From NCBI GenBank assembly GCA_020073365.1, contig JAIQFL010000042.1, positions 1 to 46,348 on the forward strand: a stretch of DNA of 46,348 nucleotides, in the 5' to 3' direction. The position numbers and the translations under genes are program-made. Origin of the DNA: Terriglobia bacterium (GTDB lineage: Bacteria; Acidobacteriota; Terriglobia; Bryobacterales; Bryobacteraceae). Positions 1 through 9,606 of the stretch are shown piece by piece (within the stretch, counting starts at the first letter, position 1; each line of letters opens with the position of its first letter). The notes beneath the pieces were generated by a model that was not told the origin of the DNA, did no database searches, and worked only from the letters and a program-made list of their open reading frames with translations.

Positions 1-1
1 C

Positions 2-286
2 CAAACTGTATCCCACGATTGTTCGATTGGCGAAGACGCGTTTGAGAAGGTGGTCCGTCCCATCGAAGTAGCAGGACAACGGGCCTCAGCTTTACAGTTC
101 GGCGATGCGCGTGTGCAGGCATTGCTCAGCGTGCTGGTCTTGTTCAGCTTCCAACTGCGGGGCTTCACCAATCAGGAAATGCGAGCCTTGCTGGCTCAAC
201 TGCTGGGCCTCGACCCAGCCAACTACTCCGTCGGTCGGATGACCTACGACCTGCGCCGCCTTCGTCTGCACGGGCTCACGAGCCAG
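2..286 (+). pseudogene. C-terminal fragment of a conserved hypothetical family
   Basis: The frame is open from the left edge, so its start lies outside the window. It encodes a segment with the recognisable pattern RPIEV.GQRASAL.FGD.RVQALL, then FTNQEMR and GRMTYDLRRLRLHGL. I recognise this as the C-terminal part of a large protein family of unknown function that occurs in several copies in Acidobacteria. Members normally continue after LRLHGL with a short winged-helix-like tail (L..R.PHTHRY in relatives known to me). Here the similarity stops at about position 275 and the frame runs straight into an unrelated signal-peptide-like stretch. I therefore read it as a truncated remnant joined to the next fragment. 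The family's role is unknown; a link to mobile DNA is only a guess. Confidence 0.5.
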
Positions 287-520
287 TTGCTACGGTTCAT
301 CTCATGGGCTTCGTCGATAAGTGCTGTTGTGCTCGTCGGCGGGTTGGCCTCTGGCCAGGGGCCGGCGGTGAGGGTCGAGGTAGGTCCGAATGTTCGCGTG
401 AGTGACGCGGGCGTCCCACACGTGGAGTTTTGCATCGCGGCCGACCCGCAAGATCCGCGGAATCTCCTTGTCACGGCGATTCATATGGTGAGTGCTCAGG
501 AAGGCTTTGCCGAAACGTAA
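287..520 (+). pseudogene. N-terminal fragment of an exported sialidase/BNR-like protein
   Basis: In the same frame as the preceding fragment, a TTG at 287 opens a hydrophobic signal-peptide-like segment (LRFISWASSISAVVLVGGLASGQ). It is followed by VGPNVRVSDAGVPHVEF and AADPQDPRNLLVTAI. This pattern is typical of the first part of exported exo-alpha-sialidase/BNR-repeat proteins, in which 'PNVRVS......E..IA.DP.NP..L...' begins the first propeller blade. The frame stops at 520 after about 78 codons, where a family member would need several hundred residues. The rest of the propeller is missing, and the convergent GH106 gene ends only 55 bp further on. I infer a truncated, non-functional gene. 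Whether any fused product is made from the upstream frame cannot be told. Confidence 0.45.
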
Positions 521-575
521 CCTCCCGCATCGCGGCCTCAGCTCGGATGTGATGCCAGCGATTTCCTTGATGGTG

Positions 576-3500
576 TCAGTTGCCCACGGATTGTATGAGT
601 TCGACTGGTCCCAGAAGTCCGGACGGCAACAGCGGCGAGTCAGCCCGGTAGAATTGCTGGGTTGTATAGGTGTACTTCTTCGCTACGTCGGGCTGCTGAT
701 CGCCGATCAGCCGGTTGACCCACAGGTTCGTGACCTTGATTTCCAGGGTGTTCGCGCCCGGCTTGAACACGCCGGTTACCTCCACGCGGAACGGCGGCTC
801 CCAGACGATGCCGAGGGGCTTGCCGTTGACCCAAACCTCCGCGAGGTTCTTGACGTCGCCGAGGTCCATCCACAGTTGGGCGCCTGTCTTGAACCAGTCC
901 GCAGGGGCCTGGATAGTCTTGGAGTAGGTTCCAGTGCCGGAGAAATACTTCACGCCGGAATTTGAGCTTTCCGTCCACGAACCCAGCTTATCGAGGCTGA
1001 CCTTCGCGGGTGCGCCACGATTGGGTTGAAAGCTGACTTCCCATGGCCCTTCTACTTTGCCAACGGCCGTTTCGACCCGAGCGGGCACGGTCCGCGAAGG
1101 GGCGGCTGACGCCTTCCGGAACACGACGAAAACGGCATCGTAGGGATTCAGGTGTAACGCGACGGTCGTGCGCCCGTTGTCGGCGCGGTAGGAGGCGGGC
1201 TCGATCTTTCCGCTGTCGGCGTGCCAGAGTTCGGGGGCCTTACCGGTGACGCGGAAAGTCGCGTCCACTGCGTCGACGCAGTCGTCGCGGTTGTTGACCC
1301 AGTAAACCTCGCCATCGGCCAACCTTCGGTGAACGAACAGCAGGTTGGCACCGGCTTCTGGCTTCGTGAACTCGAAGTCGGGCGGTGCCTGCAAAGCTTG
1401 CAACGCCTCCGACAGCGTCTGGCCCGCAAAAACTCTACCCTTGCCGAATGGATGTTCGCCCGCGCCCGACCCCCAGAGTTGATCGGCGATAGTGCGAAAC
1501 TCGGCCTGGTCGTCACTCAAGCTAGGTGTGTCGGTGGGCTTGGGCCCAACCACCACGGCCCCGGCGTTGACCAAATCGCGGATCTTGCGCAGCACGGGCA
1601 CGACCATGTGGCGGGCGTTGGCGTCGAGCGCCAGCACGCGGTAGCTCATCCCGCTGGGTGTCGTTAACCTCCCACCCGCCACCGACAGACGATGCAAGAT
1701 TGCGTCGCCGTTGATGAAGTCGAAGTTATAGCCAACCGGCACGTCCGGCGACTTAGTCGCGAACAGTGAGGTGACGTTGGAGTCTTCCCCGTAGAAGTAA
1801 GCCACATCGGCCACAAACTTACCTTGCTGGAGCATGTAGGAGCTTCTTGCCAGGTACGTGGTCCATGGCTTGGCCAGTTCGGCCCACGTCTCGTGGCGCG
1901 TGAACCACTGCCCGAACGGTCCGAGGCCGAGGCCGGGAATCTTGTCGTTCACCGGCTGGTGAACGGACGTGTGAATCACAAAGCGGTTCAGACCCATGGC
2001 CAGTTCCTTGTCGGCCGTGGGCTTCAGTGTTTCGGGTGACCACGACCATGCGCCGCTGCGGGCGGTCAGAGACTCGGCGGCCACCAGGTTCTGTCCGTAG
2101 ATGTGAGCCACGGAAGCCGACTCGCGGATATCGGCGTTATAGCCGTACTGCTCGGCGTTCACGCCCGGCATCTGGGTCCACATCGCGCTCATGGGGACAT
2201 CCGCGGTGCGTTTGACCTCCATGCCGTCGCCGATCAACGCCCGTCCGCTCTCGTGAGACTCGCTGTAGCGGCCCAGTCCTCGCGCATGCAGAAGGGTGGT
2301 GAGTTGATCGTAGTGGTTCTCGGCCACCAGATCGGCGAGGGTCCTGCGGAAGTCGTAGAGAAAGCGGTCGCTGGACTCGGAGCTCTCGACGACGTGTCCC
2401 ACCAGGGCGGGCAGCCAGGGATGCATGTCGTAGCCGCGGCGCTTGTGAAACTCCGCAAACAGGTCGTCAGTCCAATTCTGGGCGCCGGCCTCCCAACTAT
2501 CGGTAATTACATACTGGAGACCGCGCTTGCCCATCAGTCCGCCAGTGGTGTCCTTGTACTGATCCAGATACTTGTCGAAATAGTTCTTGACGTAGGCGCG
2601 GCTGAGTTTGTCGACTTCCAGCCCGGTGGCCTCGGGCGAGGCCGGATGATTTGTGATGCCTAGGAGCGAATATCCCATGCGCAACACGGCCCAGCGGCCC
2701 GCCGGGGGCGTCCAGTCCAGAGTGCCGTCAGCGTGCATTTTGGACGTCAGATCGAGGACATCCGCTTTTCGAATGGCGTCCGCGGCAGCCACTGGCGGAG
2801 TTGCAAGCGAAAGCAAGCCGGTGCCCAATCCAAAAGCCGCTTTCTCCTCGAACCGGTGGACTGGCGTGTCCGCTCGCAGCACTAATTCGGCGATTTGCGC
2901 TCCGGCGGGCGCCGCTGCAGCCCCACTGCGGGTTCCCCCTCCCGGCGCGGGATTTCCGAAGGCAGGCATGTCGCCGCCGCGCGGCCCTGCCGGGGGCGGC
3001 AGCGTCTTGAAGGTGACGCGGAAGAACCTGGCAGTCGCCGCCGGGAAGGCGATGGTGCGCTCGGAAGATGCGCCGGCGGGAATGGCTGCGACCACGCGAA
3101 ACCCCTGGCCATCCTCGCTGGCTTCCAACGCCTGACCGGTGTCGACGTTGGCGCCCCTGCCGCCACCGCCTCGTCCACCGCCGCCAACTACCATGGTGAG
3201 CCCTCGAATCGTCTGCGGCTGGGCGAACTCAAATTGGATCCAGGACTTCTCGCCGACCGGGGCGGCCGGCAGGAGAGTGGTTTTAGCGAGGTCGCCGTCG
3301 GTCAGCGCCGCAAGGTCGAACTCGCCACCGCTGGACGTCACCTTGGGATGCAGGTCGGCTGTCGACACGGCGCCGTCCGGCATTCGCCAGGCGATCACCG
3401 CACTGTCCGCGTAGAATTCCGGCGGAGGGGCTGCCGGCGCCGCGGTTCCAAGACCTCCGCGTCCGCCGGTGATATTCTGAAACGGTCCGGCGCTCGAAGG

Positions 3501-3995
3501 CGGTTTGGGAAGCGCGCCGCGGAACGGCTCGCCCCCGTTGACACGAGTCTCCGACCACACGAACTTCTTCATGGCCTGCGCCGGAGGCACCCACGGACCG
3601 CCGCTTTCGCTCCACCCGGGCGATCCCGCAATGGCCATCTCCAGCCCCAACTGGTCGGCCAGGGTGGCTGTGAAGTGGAACGCGTCTTTCCACTCCGGCG
3701 TCATGTAGACCAGCCTCTTCTCGACCACTTGCGGCGTGTTGAGTGCCGCGTCAAAATTCTGGAACCCGCCGATGCCCACCCGCTTCATCCATTCCAAGTC
3801 GGCCTTGATCCCGTCCTTGGTGATATTGCCGTTCATCCAGTGCCACCAGACCCGCGGTTTCGCGCTGTCCGGGGGGTTCTGAAATCCGCGTTCGAGGGCG
3901 TCGCCCGAGTTCTGTGCCGAACCGATCCACGCCCATAGCAGGGCGCCGATGGCGGCAGCGAGACCTAGCTGTCTGGTGCTCCCGATGATTCTCAT
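576..3995 (-). CDS. Exported GH106 family alpha-L-rhamnosidase
   Basis: 1139 aa, starting ATG at 3995 with an AAGGAG ribosome site about 14 nt upstream. Residues 1-27 form a Sec signal peptide ending ...GSAQ, so the enzyme acts in the periplasm or outside. The GH106 signature WWHWMNGNIT lies near residues 50-59. The acidic strand-end motifs DSWEAGAQNW (near 510) and AAESLTA fit the catalytic (alpha/beta)8 barrel. Between them a beta-sandwich insert carries two Gly/Arg/Pro-rich loops. The C terminus (WMDLGDVKNLAEVWVNGKPLG ... NLWVNRLIGDQQ) is a galactose-binding-like module. GH106 enzymes release L-rhamnose from rhamnogalacturonan and other rhamnosides. The gene starts 28 bp after rhaA on the same strand, so released rhamnose feeds the isomerase encoded by the same transcript. 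Substrate specificity within GH106 is not determined. Confidence 0.88.
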   Translation of the reverse strand: MRIIGSTRQLGLAAAIGALLWAWIGSAQNSGDALERGFQNPPDSAKPRVWWHWMNGNITKDGIKADLEWMKRVGIGGFQNFDAALNTPQVVEKRLVYMTPEWKDAFHFTATLADQLGLEMAIAGSPGWSESGGPWVPPAQAMKKFVWSETRVNGGEPFRGALPKPPSSAGPFQNITGGRGGLGTAAPAAPPPEFYADSAVIAWRMPDGAVSTADLHPKVTSSGGEFDLAALTDGDLAKTTLLPAAPVGEKSWIQFEFAQPQTIRGLTMVVGGGGRGGGGRGANVDTGQALEASEDGQGFRVVAAIPAGASSERTIAFPAATARFFRVTFKTLPPPAGPRGGDMPAFGNPAPGGGTRSGAAAAPAGAQIAELVLRADTPVHRFEEKAAFGLGTGLLSLATPPVAAADAIRKADVLDLTSKMHADGTLDWTPPAGRWAVLRMGYSLLGITNHPASPEATGLEVDKLSRAYVKNYFDKYLDQYKDTTGGLMGKRGLQYVITDSWEAGAQNWTDDLFAEFHKRRGYDMHPWLPALVGHVVESSESSDRFLYDFRRTLADLVAENHYDQLTTLLHARGLGRYSESHESGRALIGDGMEVKRTADVPMSAMWTQMPGVNAEQYGYNADIRESASVAHIYGQNLVAAESLTARSGAWSWSPETLKPTADKELAMGLNRFVIHTSVHQPVNDKIPGLGLGPFGQWFTRHETWAELAKPWTTYLARSSYMLQQGKFVADVAYFYGEDSNVTSLFATKSPDVPVGYNFDFINGDAILHRLSVAGGRLTTPSGMSYRVLALDANARHMVVPVLRKIRDLVNAGAVVVGPKPTDTPSLSDDQAEFRTIADQLWGSGAGEHPFGKGRVFAGQTLSEALQALQAPPDFEFTKPEAGANLLFVHRRLADGEVYWVNNRDDCVDAVDATFRVTGKAPELWHADSGKIEPASYRADNGRTTVALHLNPYDAVFVVFRKASAAPSRTVPARVETAVGKVEGPWEVSFQPNRGAPAKVSLDKLGSWTESSNSGVKYFSGTGTYSKTIQAPADWFKTGAQLWMDLGDVKNLAEVWVNGKPLGIVWEPPFRVEVTGVFKPGANTLEIKVTNLWVNRLIGDQQPDVAKKYTYTTQQFYRADSPLLPSGLLGPVELIQSVGN

Positions 3996-4023
3996 GGCCC
4001 TAATTCGCTCCTTGTTACGAGCT

Positions 4024-5340
4024 TCAGTCTTTGTGTATCAACTCTCGCGGCCTGGCTACACAGGCTGAATCACGCTGCGACAACACCCGTTCCTCGTGCC
4101 GCCTGATCTCATCGAACCAGGCCATTCCCGGCGGCACTCCCTTCTGCGCGCAGTAGTAATCCCAAACTGCCGCCCAGGGTAGCCCCTTCAGTTCTTCGAA
4201 CAGTGCCAGACGTTGCGTAAAATCCATCTTGTTTTCCGCCGCCCTCAGGGTGCCGGTCGGCTCCAACAGCGCAATCAGAAGCGCCTTGAGCAGGTTGCGC
4301 ATCCCGATCACCCACGCTGCCACGCGGTTGATGCTCGCATCGAAGTAGTCCAGGCCGAGGTGAATCCTATCCGCGAGCTTTCCGCTGCGCACGCACTCCT
4401 TGGCGATAGCCTGGAGTTCGTCATCCAGTAGAACCACGTGATCGCTGTCCCAGCGAACCGGACGGCTGACGTGCAATAGCAGACCGGGGCAGAACATCAG
4501 CACGGAGGAGATCTTCTCCGAAATCATTTCCGTTGGGTGATAGTGCCCGGCATCCAAGGTCAGGAGTTTCTGCCGCGAAACCGCGTAGCCCAAGTAGTAT
4601 TCGGCGGAACCCGCCGTATAGCTTTCCACTCCGATTCCGAAGAGCTTGGCTTCCACGGCGTCCAGATGGACCTGCGGCTCGATCGGCTCGGCGAAAATCC
4701 TGTCCAGCGAATCCGTCAGGCGCTCCCTCGGGCTGCTGCGATCGGCTGGAGTATCTTTGTAGCCATCGGGAATCCACACGTTGGTGACCGTCGGCGTTCC
4801 AAGTTGCGTCCCCATGGCGGCCCCGATCCGCCGGCAGGCGACACCGTGCTCGATCCAGAAATTCCGGACGGCAGGGTCGGGGTGGGTGAGTGTGAATCCA
4901 TCGGCAGCTAGCGGATGAGAGAAAAAGGTGGGATTAAAATCCATCCCCAGGCGATTAGCTTTTGCCCAATCGATCCAGCTCTGAAAGTGGCAGACCTGGA
5001 TCTCGTTGCGGTCGACGGACCTGCCGCCGTGATCGAGATAGCAGGCGTGCAGGTTCAGACGGTGGCGGCCAGGGACGAGGCTGAGCGCCTTCTCGATGTC
5101 GCCACGCAGCTCATCGATCGTTCGCGCCTTTCCCGGGTAGTTGCCGGTCGCCTGGATACCGCCGCCCGAAAGCCTGGCTCCCACTTTTTCAAATCCGCCG
5201 ACATCGTCGCCCTGCCAGCAGTGGAGGGAGATGGGAATCGCTTCCAGCTTCTTCATGACGGCTTCGACGTCCACGCCGAACCCGGCATATCGCTCCTGTG
5301 CGATCCGATAAGCCTGAATGAGAGTCTGCTCTTCGATCAT
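4024..5340 (-). CDS. rhaA: L-rhamnose isomerase
   Basis: 438 aa, ATG at 5340. It converts L-rhamnose to L-rhamnulose in the cytoplasm, the first step of the phosphorylating rhamnose pathway. All metal-binding motifs of the family are visible: [10 protein letters not shown] (Asp and His ligands), [13 protein letters not shown] (His plus the D-x-D pair) and [11 protein letters not shown] (Asp). The N terminus ([34 protein letters not shown]) is also characteristic. It is slightly longer than the roughly 419-residue E. coli enzyme because of a polar C-terminal tail ([14 protein letters not shown]). It is the first gene of a leftward operon with GH106 and is divergent from a TonB receptor. The kinase (RhaB) and aldolase (RhaD or RhaE/W type) are not in the window and must lie elsewhere. 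Confidence 0.95.
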   Translation of the reverse strand: MIEEQTLIQAYRIAQERYAGFGVDVEAVMKKLEAIPISLHCWQGDDVGGFEKVGARLSGGGIQATGNYPGKARTIDELRGDIEKALSLVPGRHRLNLHACYLDHGGRSVDRNEIQVCHFQSWIDWAKANRLGMDFNPTFFSHPLAADGFTLTHPDPAVRNFWIEHGVACRRIGAAMGTQLGTPTVTNVWIPDGYKDTPADRSSPRERLTDSLDRIFAEPIEPQVHLDAVEAKLFGIGVESYTAGSAEYYLGYAVSRQKLLTLDAGHYHPTEMISEKISSVLMFCPGLLLHVSRPVRWDSDHVVLLDDELQAIAKECVRSGKLADRIHLGLDYFDASINRVAAWVIGMRNLLKALLIALLEPTGTLRAAENKMDFTQRLALFEELKGLPWAAVWDYYCAQKGVPPGMAWFDEIRRHEERVLSQRDSACVARPRELIHKD

Positions 5341-5472
5341 CGTTGCCTCTTAGCGCTACCCGTCCACCACGCGCCGCGCCGCTGTTCGTAACTGAAACCG
5401 GTCCGAGCAGCCCCGATTCCAGCCGCGGACGGTCCTTGCTGCACCATTTCCAGGGATGAACATCCCGCCCAC

Positions 5473-5501
5473 ATCATAAATAGGCGCATCGCGCAACGCA
5501 A
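5473..5501 (-). promoter_or_regulatory. Putative sigma70 promoter of rhaA-GH106
   Basis: On the minus strand: -35 TTGCGT (5501-5496), a 17-nt spacer, and -10 TATGAT (5478-5473). The -10 differs from consensus at one position. It lies about 130 bp upstream of the rhaA ATG and points leftwards. Assignment is by pattern only. Confidence 0.4.
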
Positions 5502-5528
5502 GCGATATTCAGAGTTCCAGAACAAAAA

Positions 5529-5543
5529 TTCCGCACTGCGAAA
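5529..5543. promoter_or_regulatory. Putative IclR-type operator between rhaA and the TonB receptor
   Basis: TTCCGCACTGCGAAA is a 15-bp near-perfect inverted repeat: one mismatched pair around an odd central base, i.e. TTYCGCA-N-TGCGRAA. It sits almost exactly midway between the two divergent start codons (188 bp from the rhaA ATG, 190 bp from the receptor ATG). It is 27 bp upstream of the leftward -35 box and 80 bp upstream of the rightward -35 box. Spacing and shape resemble operators of IclR-family sugar regulators; this family assignment is inference. No regulator gene is present in the window. Confidence 0.4.
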
Positions 5544-5623
5544 CAGAATGGCTCTTCGATGTCGCCGCCGGGTGCGATAAGTCCAATGGAAGCCTCAAAA
5601 AGGCGAAAGAGGAGTTTTTATCC

Positions 5624-5652
5624 TTGAAATCTGAAAGCGGGCGTATTATCAT
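5624..5652 (+). promoter_or_regulatory. Putative sigma70 promoter of the TonB receptor
   Basis: -35 TTGAAA (5624-5629), 17-nt spacer, -10 TATCAT (5647-5652), ending 81 bp before the ATG at 5734. It faces away from the rhaA promoter, so the two flank the 5529-5543 palindrome. Pattern match only. Confidence 0.4.
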
Positions 5653-5733
5653 TCTGCCGTCGAAATAGCCAGGCTTCAAATTTCTCCGGCCCGGTCGCGT
5701 CCGGGCACATTGGGGACTTTAGGGGTGTGTTTC

Positions 5734-8700
5734 ATGAAGTCGATTCGAGTCGTTAGTCTATTGCTGCTTCTGCTGTTGGCCACCCTGCCAACAGCCAACT
5801 CCCAAAGCGTAACTGGACAGATCTCCGGAGCCGTTACCGATCCGGCCGGCGCGCTGGTCGTCGGCGCCACGGTCCAGTTGACCCACGATCTCTCAAAGCA
5901 GGTACACGAGTTCACAACCGAGAGCGCCGGCAGCTTTATCTTCACCGGACTGGTGCCGGGCGGTTATAGCATCCGGATCGCGGTACGCGGATTCAAGGCC
6001 TATGACCAGAAGGGCATCATCGTTGCCGCGCAGGAACGCGTCGACCTGCACGAGATCCGCCTGGAGATCGGCGATGTCGCCACCTCGGTGGAAGTGTCGG
6101 CCAACACCGTACACGTGGCCACCGACAGCTCCGACCGCTCGATCTCCCTTAACACGATGCAGATCGAAAATATGCCTACGCGGGGACGCAATCCGGTGAG
6201 CCTCATCATGGGGATGCCGGGCGTGCAGGCCACTGCGTCGGGCGACTACCGCGGCTGGAACGGCGGAGGCATCCCGGGCGTCAACGGCGGACAGCAGGGC
6301 CAGATCATCCTCAACTTTGACGGCGCGGCCAGTCAGGACTCGGGCAACCTGAATCCCGGCTATATCTCGCCCAGCGTGGATGCCATCGGCGAGGTCAAGC
6401 TGCTGACCTCCAACTACACGGCGGAATACGGCGGGCGCACCGCCGGCCAGTTGACCCTAACCACCAAGAACGGGTCGACGCAGTTCCACGGCACCGGCTA
6501 CTGGTACTACCGCCACGAATCGTTCAACGCCAACAGTTTCTTCAACAACAAAACCAGCGTGGCGAGGTCCCGGTACCGCTACCAGAATCCGGGCTTCACC
6601 ATCGGCGGCCCGCTGATCATCCCGGGCACGCGCTTCAACAAGTCGCGGCAGAAGCTGTTCTTCTTCTTCTCCTTCGACAAGCTGGTTAACAACACCGTCA
6701 GCTTCGCCACGTACACCATGCCCTCGGCGCTGGAGCGGACGGGCGATTTCTCGAAGACCGTGACCACCACCGGCGTACAGGTGCCGGTCTACGATCCCCT
6801 CACGCAGAACCCGTTCCCCGGCAACATCATTCCCTCGAGCCGCATCAGCCCGCAGGGGCAGGCCATGCTGAACCTGTTCCCGTTGCCGGATCCGCTGGGC
6901 CTGGCGTTGGACCCGACGGGCAGCCGCGGGTACAACTTCCGGTACCCCCAGCAGCAGTTGAGACCGCTGGACGACAAAATTCTGCGTATCGACTACAACT
7001 TCTCGCCCAAGGTGGTGACCTACGCCCGCCTGCTGCAGGACTACCAGGCGCAGAACGGCTACAACGTCACGGTCGGCCCTCCCGGCGGCGCCTGGGGTCA
7101 GTTCCCGGCCAGCTACCACGTGCAGGCGGCGGGCGCCCTCGGTACCATGGTCTACACGTTCAGCCCGACCTTGATCAACGAACTCAGTTGGGGCATCAAC
7201 CGCGGCAAGCAGGGCGTCGGTCCGACGGACGACACCAGCAGCAACCCCAACAACGGCGGCGTCAAGACCTACTCACAGAGCCTGCTTCCACTCAAAGACT
7301 CTAACGGTAACGCGCTCACGCTGCCGCGCATCAACCAGAGCAGCAACATCCTGGGCCTGCTGCCGGCGGTGAACTTCGGCTTCCCCAGCACCGGTTTCAG
7401 CGCGCAGTCCTCCGGCCAAGGCATCTCCAGCGCTCCGCTGTTCAGCCTGGACCCCCGCTGGCCCTTCACCGGAACCGACCAGTTGCAGACCCTCCAGGAT
7501 AAAGTCACCTGGGTTACCGGTCCCCACATCCTGAAGGCGGGTTTCTATTATGAGCGCATGGCGCGCAACGTGAGCGTGTACTCGGTGTACAACGCCGCCG
7601 GAACCTACTACTTCGGCTCCGACCGCTCCAGTCCGCTGGACACCAACTACCCTTACTCCAACGCGCTGCTGGGCAGCATCTTCGCCTACGGCGACGACAA
7701 CACGAAGCTGGTCAATCACGCCCACTACTCGCAGATGGAGTGGTACGTGCAGGACACCTGGAAGGTTGCACGCCGGCTGACCCTGGACTACGGCCTGCGT
7801 TTCTACCGGGTGGGCGACCTGAACTCGGCGCGCAACAACCTGGGCCTGTTCGACACTTCCGCGTACGATCCCAACAAGGCCGGCCAGTTGCTCTACCCGG
7901 CCTGCTCCTCCCCGGTAACCACCGCCGCCTGCCCGGCGGCCAATAAGATCGCGATCAACCCGCAGACGGGTGCGACCTTCCCCTACGTCCGGCAGGGCAC
8001 GTTCGACACTTCTTCATACAGCACCTATCCGTGGACCGGCATCAAGTATTACGACACCCACTTCTTTAACGTCGCCCCGATTCAGCTCGGACCGCGCGTG
8101 GGCTTCGCGTGGGACGTGTTCGGCGATGGCAAGACCGCCATGCGCGGCGGCTACGGCATCACCGTGGGCCGCAACTGGAACGTGGACTGGATCGGTGCGC
8201 TGGCCGCGGGCCAGGGCCCGTTAATGGTGCCGCCCTACTTCCTGTCCCCCACCAGCGTCTACACCAGCTTCCAGCAACTGGCCGGTTCCCAGGCGTACTA
8301 CACGCCGCAGAACCTGATCGGCGGCGATCCCAACGACAAGCCGCAGAGAACCTACAACTGGAGCTTCGGCATCCAGCGCGAAATCAAGTGGGGCATGATT
8401 GCCGACGTTTCGTATGTGGGCAACGCGCTGAAGAACGGCTACGGCCAGTTGTACGACAGCAACGGCGTCGCGCCGCTGACCACCTGGAAGCCCTCGGGAT
8501 GCGCCACCCCGATCCTGGGCGGCTGCCCGCAAGCGCAGTTCGTCGACCCGACCACCAACCCGACCAACCCTGGCTACTACTCCACCAACCTGATCCGGAA
8601 CCTGGTCGGCTACAAGTCCGTCGGCAACATCATCGATTTTACCCAGTCCTACACCAACAACTACAACTCGCTGCAGGCGCAGTTGAACCGGCGCAGGGGG

Positions 8701-9444
8701 ACGGTCCAGTGGAACCTGAACTACACCTGGTCCCGGACCATCGTCTTCAACAATGGGGCCACACAAGGGACAGGAGCGCTCTTTCAGTTCGTGAACGCGA
8801 ATCTGATGAAGAACGTGGCCAACCGCCGGCACGCCATCAACTTCAACATGGGTTATGACTTCCCGACGGTCAGCCAGCATTTCGGCAGCGACCTCGGGAA
8901 ATCGGTGGGCAAGGTCGTGCTGGACGGCTGGCACCTCAACGGCAACGGCGCCGTCTACGCGGGCACGCCGTACACGGTGGGTTGCGGCGCCCAAGGCCAG
9001 CCCTCGCAGTTCTGGACCGGCACGCCGACCGCTTACCTTCCGTTCCGCTGCCAGATGGGAAGCGACATCTTCCTGCCCGCCGGCACGCTGCCTTCCAAGA
9101 CGGAAGATCCGCGGCTACAGGTTCCGCTGAATGCCACCAACTTCCAGCTTCCGCCGGCGAACTCCTGGGGCATCGGCAACACGCCTATGACCCTGTTCTA
9201 CGGCCCTTGGCTGTGGAACCTGGATTTCTCGCTGGCCAAGATGACCAAGGTCGCGGAAGGCAAGACCCTGGAACTGCGGATCGAGACGTTCAATACCCTG
9301 AACCACTTCAACCCGAGCAACCCGAACACGTCACTGACCTGGAACTTCACGAACGGGGCGCAGACGAACGCGGCCTTCGGCACCATTCAGAGCGCGCAGG
9401 TGGATCCTCGCCGCGTGGTGCTTTCGGCAAGAATCCGCTTCTGA
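5734..9444 (+). CDS. Oar-like TonB-dependent receptor with carboxypeptidase-regulatory-like domain
   Basis: 1236 aa. I chose ATG 5734, preceded by AGGGG, over an in-frame TTG at 5710, because it begins a clean signal peptide (MKSIRVVSLLLLLLLATLP...ANSQ). Residues about 25-110 form a CarboxypepD_reg-like beta-sandwich (GQISGAVTDPAGALVVGATVQL). The plug follows (VDAIGEVKLLTSNYTAEYGGRTAGQLTLTTK), then a long beta-barrel rich in Asn, Tyr and Gly, closing with the aromatic C-terminal strand VVLSARIRF. Such receptors import large substrates across the outer membrane using TonB energy. No SusD-like lipoprotein is adjacent, as is usual in Acidobacteria. Position between rhaA and two GH106 enzymes suggests a rhamnose-containing oligosaccharide as substrate; that is inference from context. 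Confidence 0.88.
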   Translation: MKSIRVVSLLLLLLLATLPTANSQSVTGQISGAVTDPAGALVVGATVQLTHDLSKQVHEFTTESAGSFIFTGLVPGGYSIRIAVRGFKAYDQKGIIVAAQERVDLHEIRLEIGDVATSVEVSANTVHVATDSSDRSISLNTMQIENMPTRGRNPVSLIMGMPGVQATASGDYRGWNGGGIPGVNGGQQGQIILNFDGAASQDSGNLNPGYISPSVDAIGEVKLLTSNYTAEYGGRTAGQLTLTTKNGSTQFHGTGYWYYRHESFNANSFFNNKTSVARSRYRYQNPGFTIGGPLIIPGTRFNKSRQKLFFFFSFDKLVNNTVSFATYTMPSALERTGDFSKTVTTTGVQVPVYDPLTQNPFPGNIIPSSRISPQGQAMLNLFPLPDPLGLALDPTGSRGYNFRYPQQQLRPLDDKILRIDYNFSPKVVTYARLLQDYQAQNGYNVTVGPPGGAWGQFPASYHVQAAGALGTMVYTFSPTLINELSWGINRGKQGVGPTDDTSSNPNNGGVKTYSQSLLPLKDSNGNALTLPRINQSSNILGLLPAVNFGFPSTGFSAQSSGQGISSAPLFSLDPRWPFTGTDQLQTLQDKVTWVTGPHILKAGFYYERMARNVSVYSVYNAAGTYYFGSDRSSPLDTNYPYSNALLGSIFAYGDDNTKLVNHAHYSQMEWYVQDTWKVARRLTLDYGLRFYRVGDLNSARNNLGLFDTSAYDPNKAGQLLYPACSSPVTTAACPAANKIAINPQTGATFPYVRQGTFDTSSYSTYPWTGIKYYDTHFFNVAPIQLGPRVGFAWDVFGDGKTAMRGGYGITVGRNWNVDWIGALAAGQGPLMVPPYFLSPTSVYTSFQQLAGSQAYYTPQNLIGGDPNDKPQRTYNWSFGIQREIKWGMIADVSYVGNALKNGYGQLYDSNGVAPLTTWKPSGCATPILGGCPQAQFVDPTTNPTNPGYYSTNLIRNLVGYKSVGNIIDFTQSYTNNYNSLQAQLNRRRGTVQWNLNYTWSRTIVFNNGATQGTGALFQFVNANLMKNVANRRHAINFNMGYDFPTVSQHFGSDLGKSVGKVVLDGWHLNGNGAVYAGTPYTVGCGAQGQPSQFWTGTPTAYLPFRCQMGSDIFLPAGTLPSKTEDPRLQVPLNATNFQLPPANSWGIGNTPMTLFYGPWLWNLDFSLAKMTKVAEGKTLELRIETFNTLNHFNPSNPNTSLTWNFTNGAQTNAAFGTIQSAQVDPRRVVLSARIRF

Positions 9445-9606
9445 GAAGCAATGCCGCTGCAAGACCCTTGGGGCGGCCCCCCGGGTCCACGCGGGTCCCG
9501 GGCGACTCGTGTCTGCGCTTGAAGAACAAAGGGTCGGCCCGGACGCCGGTTGCGGACCTGGGGTCCGCCCCACAATTGCTGCCAGTTATCAGTTAGGAGA
9601 AATCGA
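9445..9606 (+). other. GC-rich spacer with hairpins between receptor and second GH106
   Basis: The spacer contains a perfect 7-bp stem with a 3-nt loop (GCGGACC-TGG-GGTCCGC, 9552-9568). Upstream around 9467-9500 are two CCCGGG copies that could pair with each other. No T-run follows, so this may attenuate rather than end transcription into the GH106 gene. A good ribosome site (TTAGGAGAA) ends the spacer, 5 nt before the next ATG. Confidence 0.3.

Noticed and set aside
9550-9606. Longer start for the second GH106 gene
   Set aside because: The extra 19 residues come from a spacer with a hairpin and would bury the twin-arginine signal. TTAGGAGAA sits before ATG 9607.
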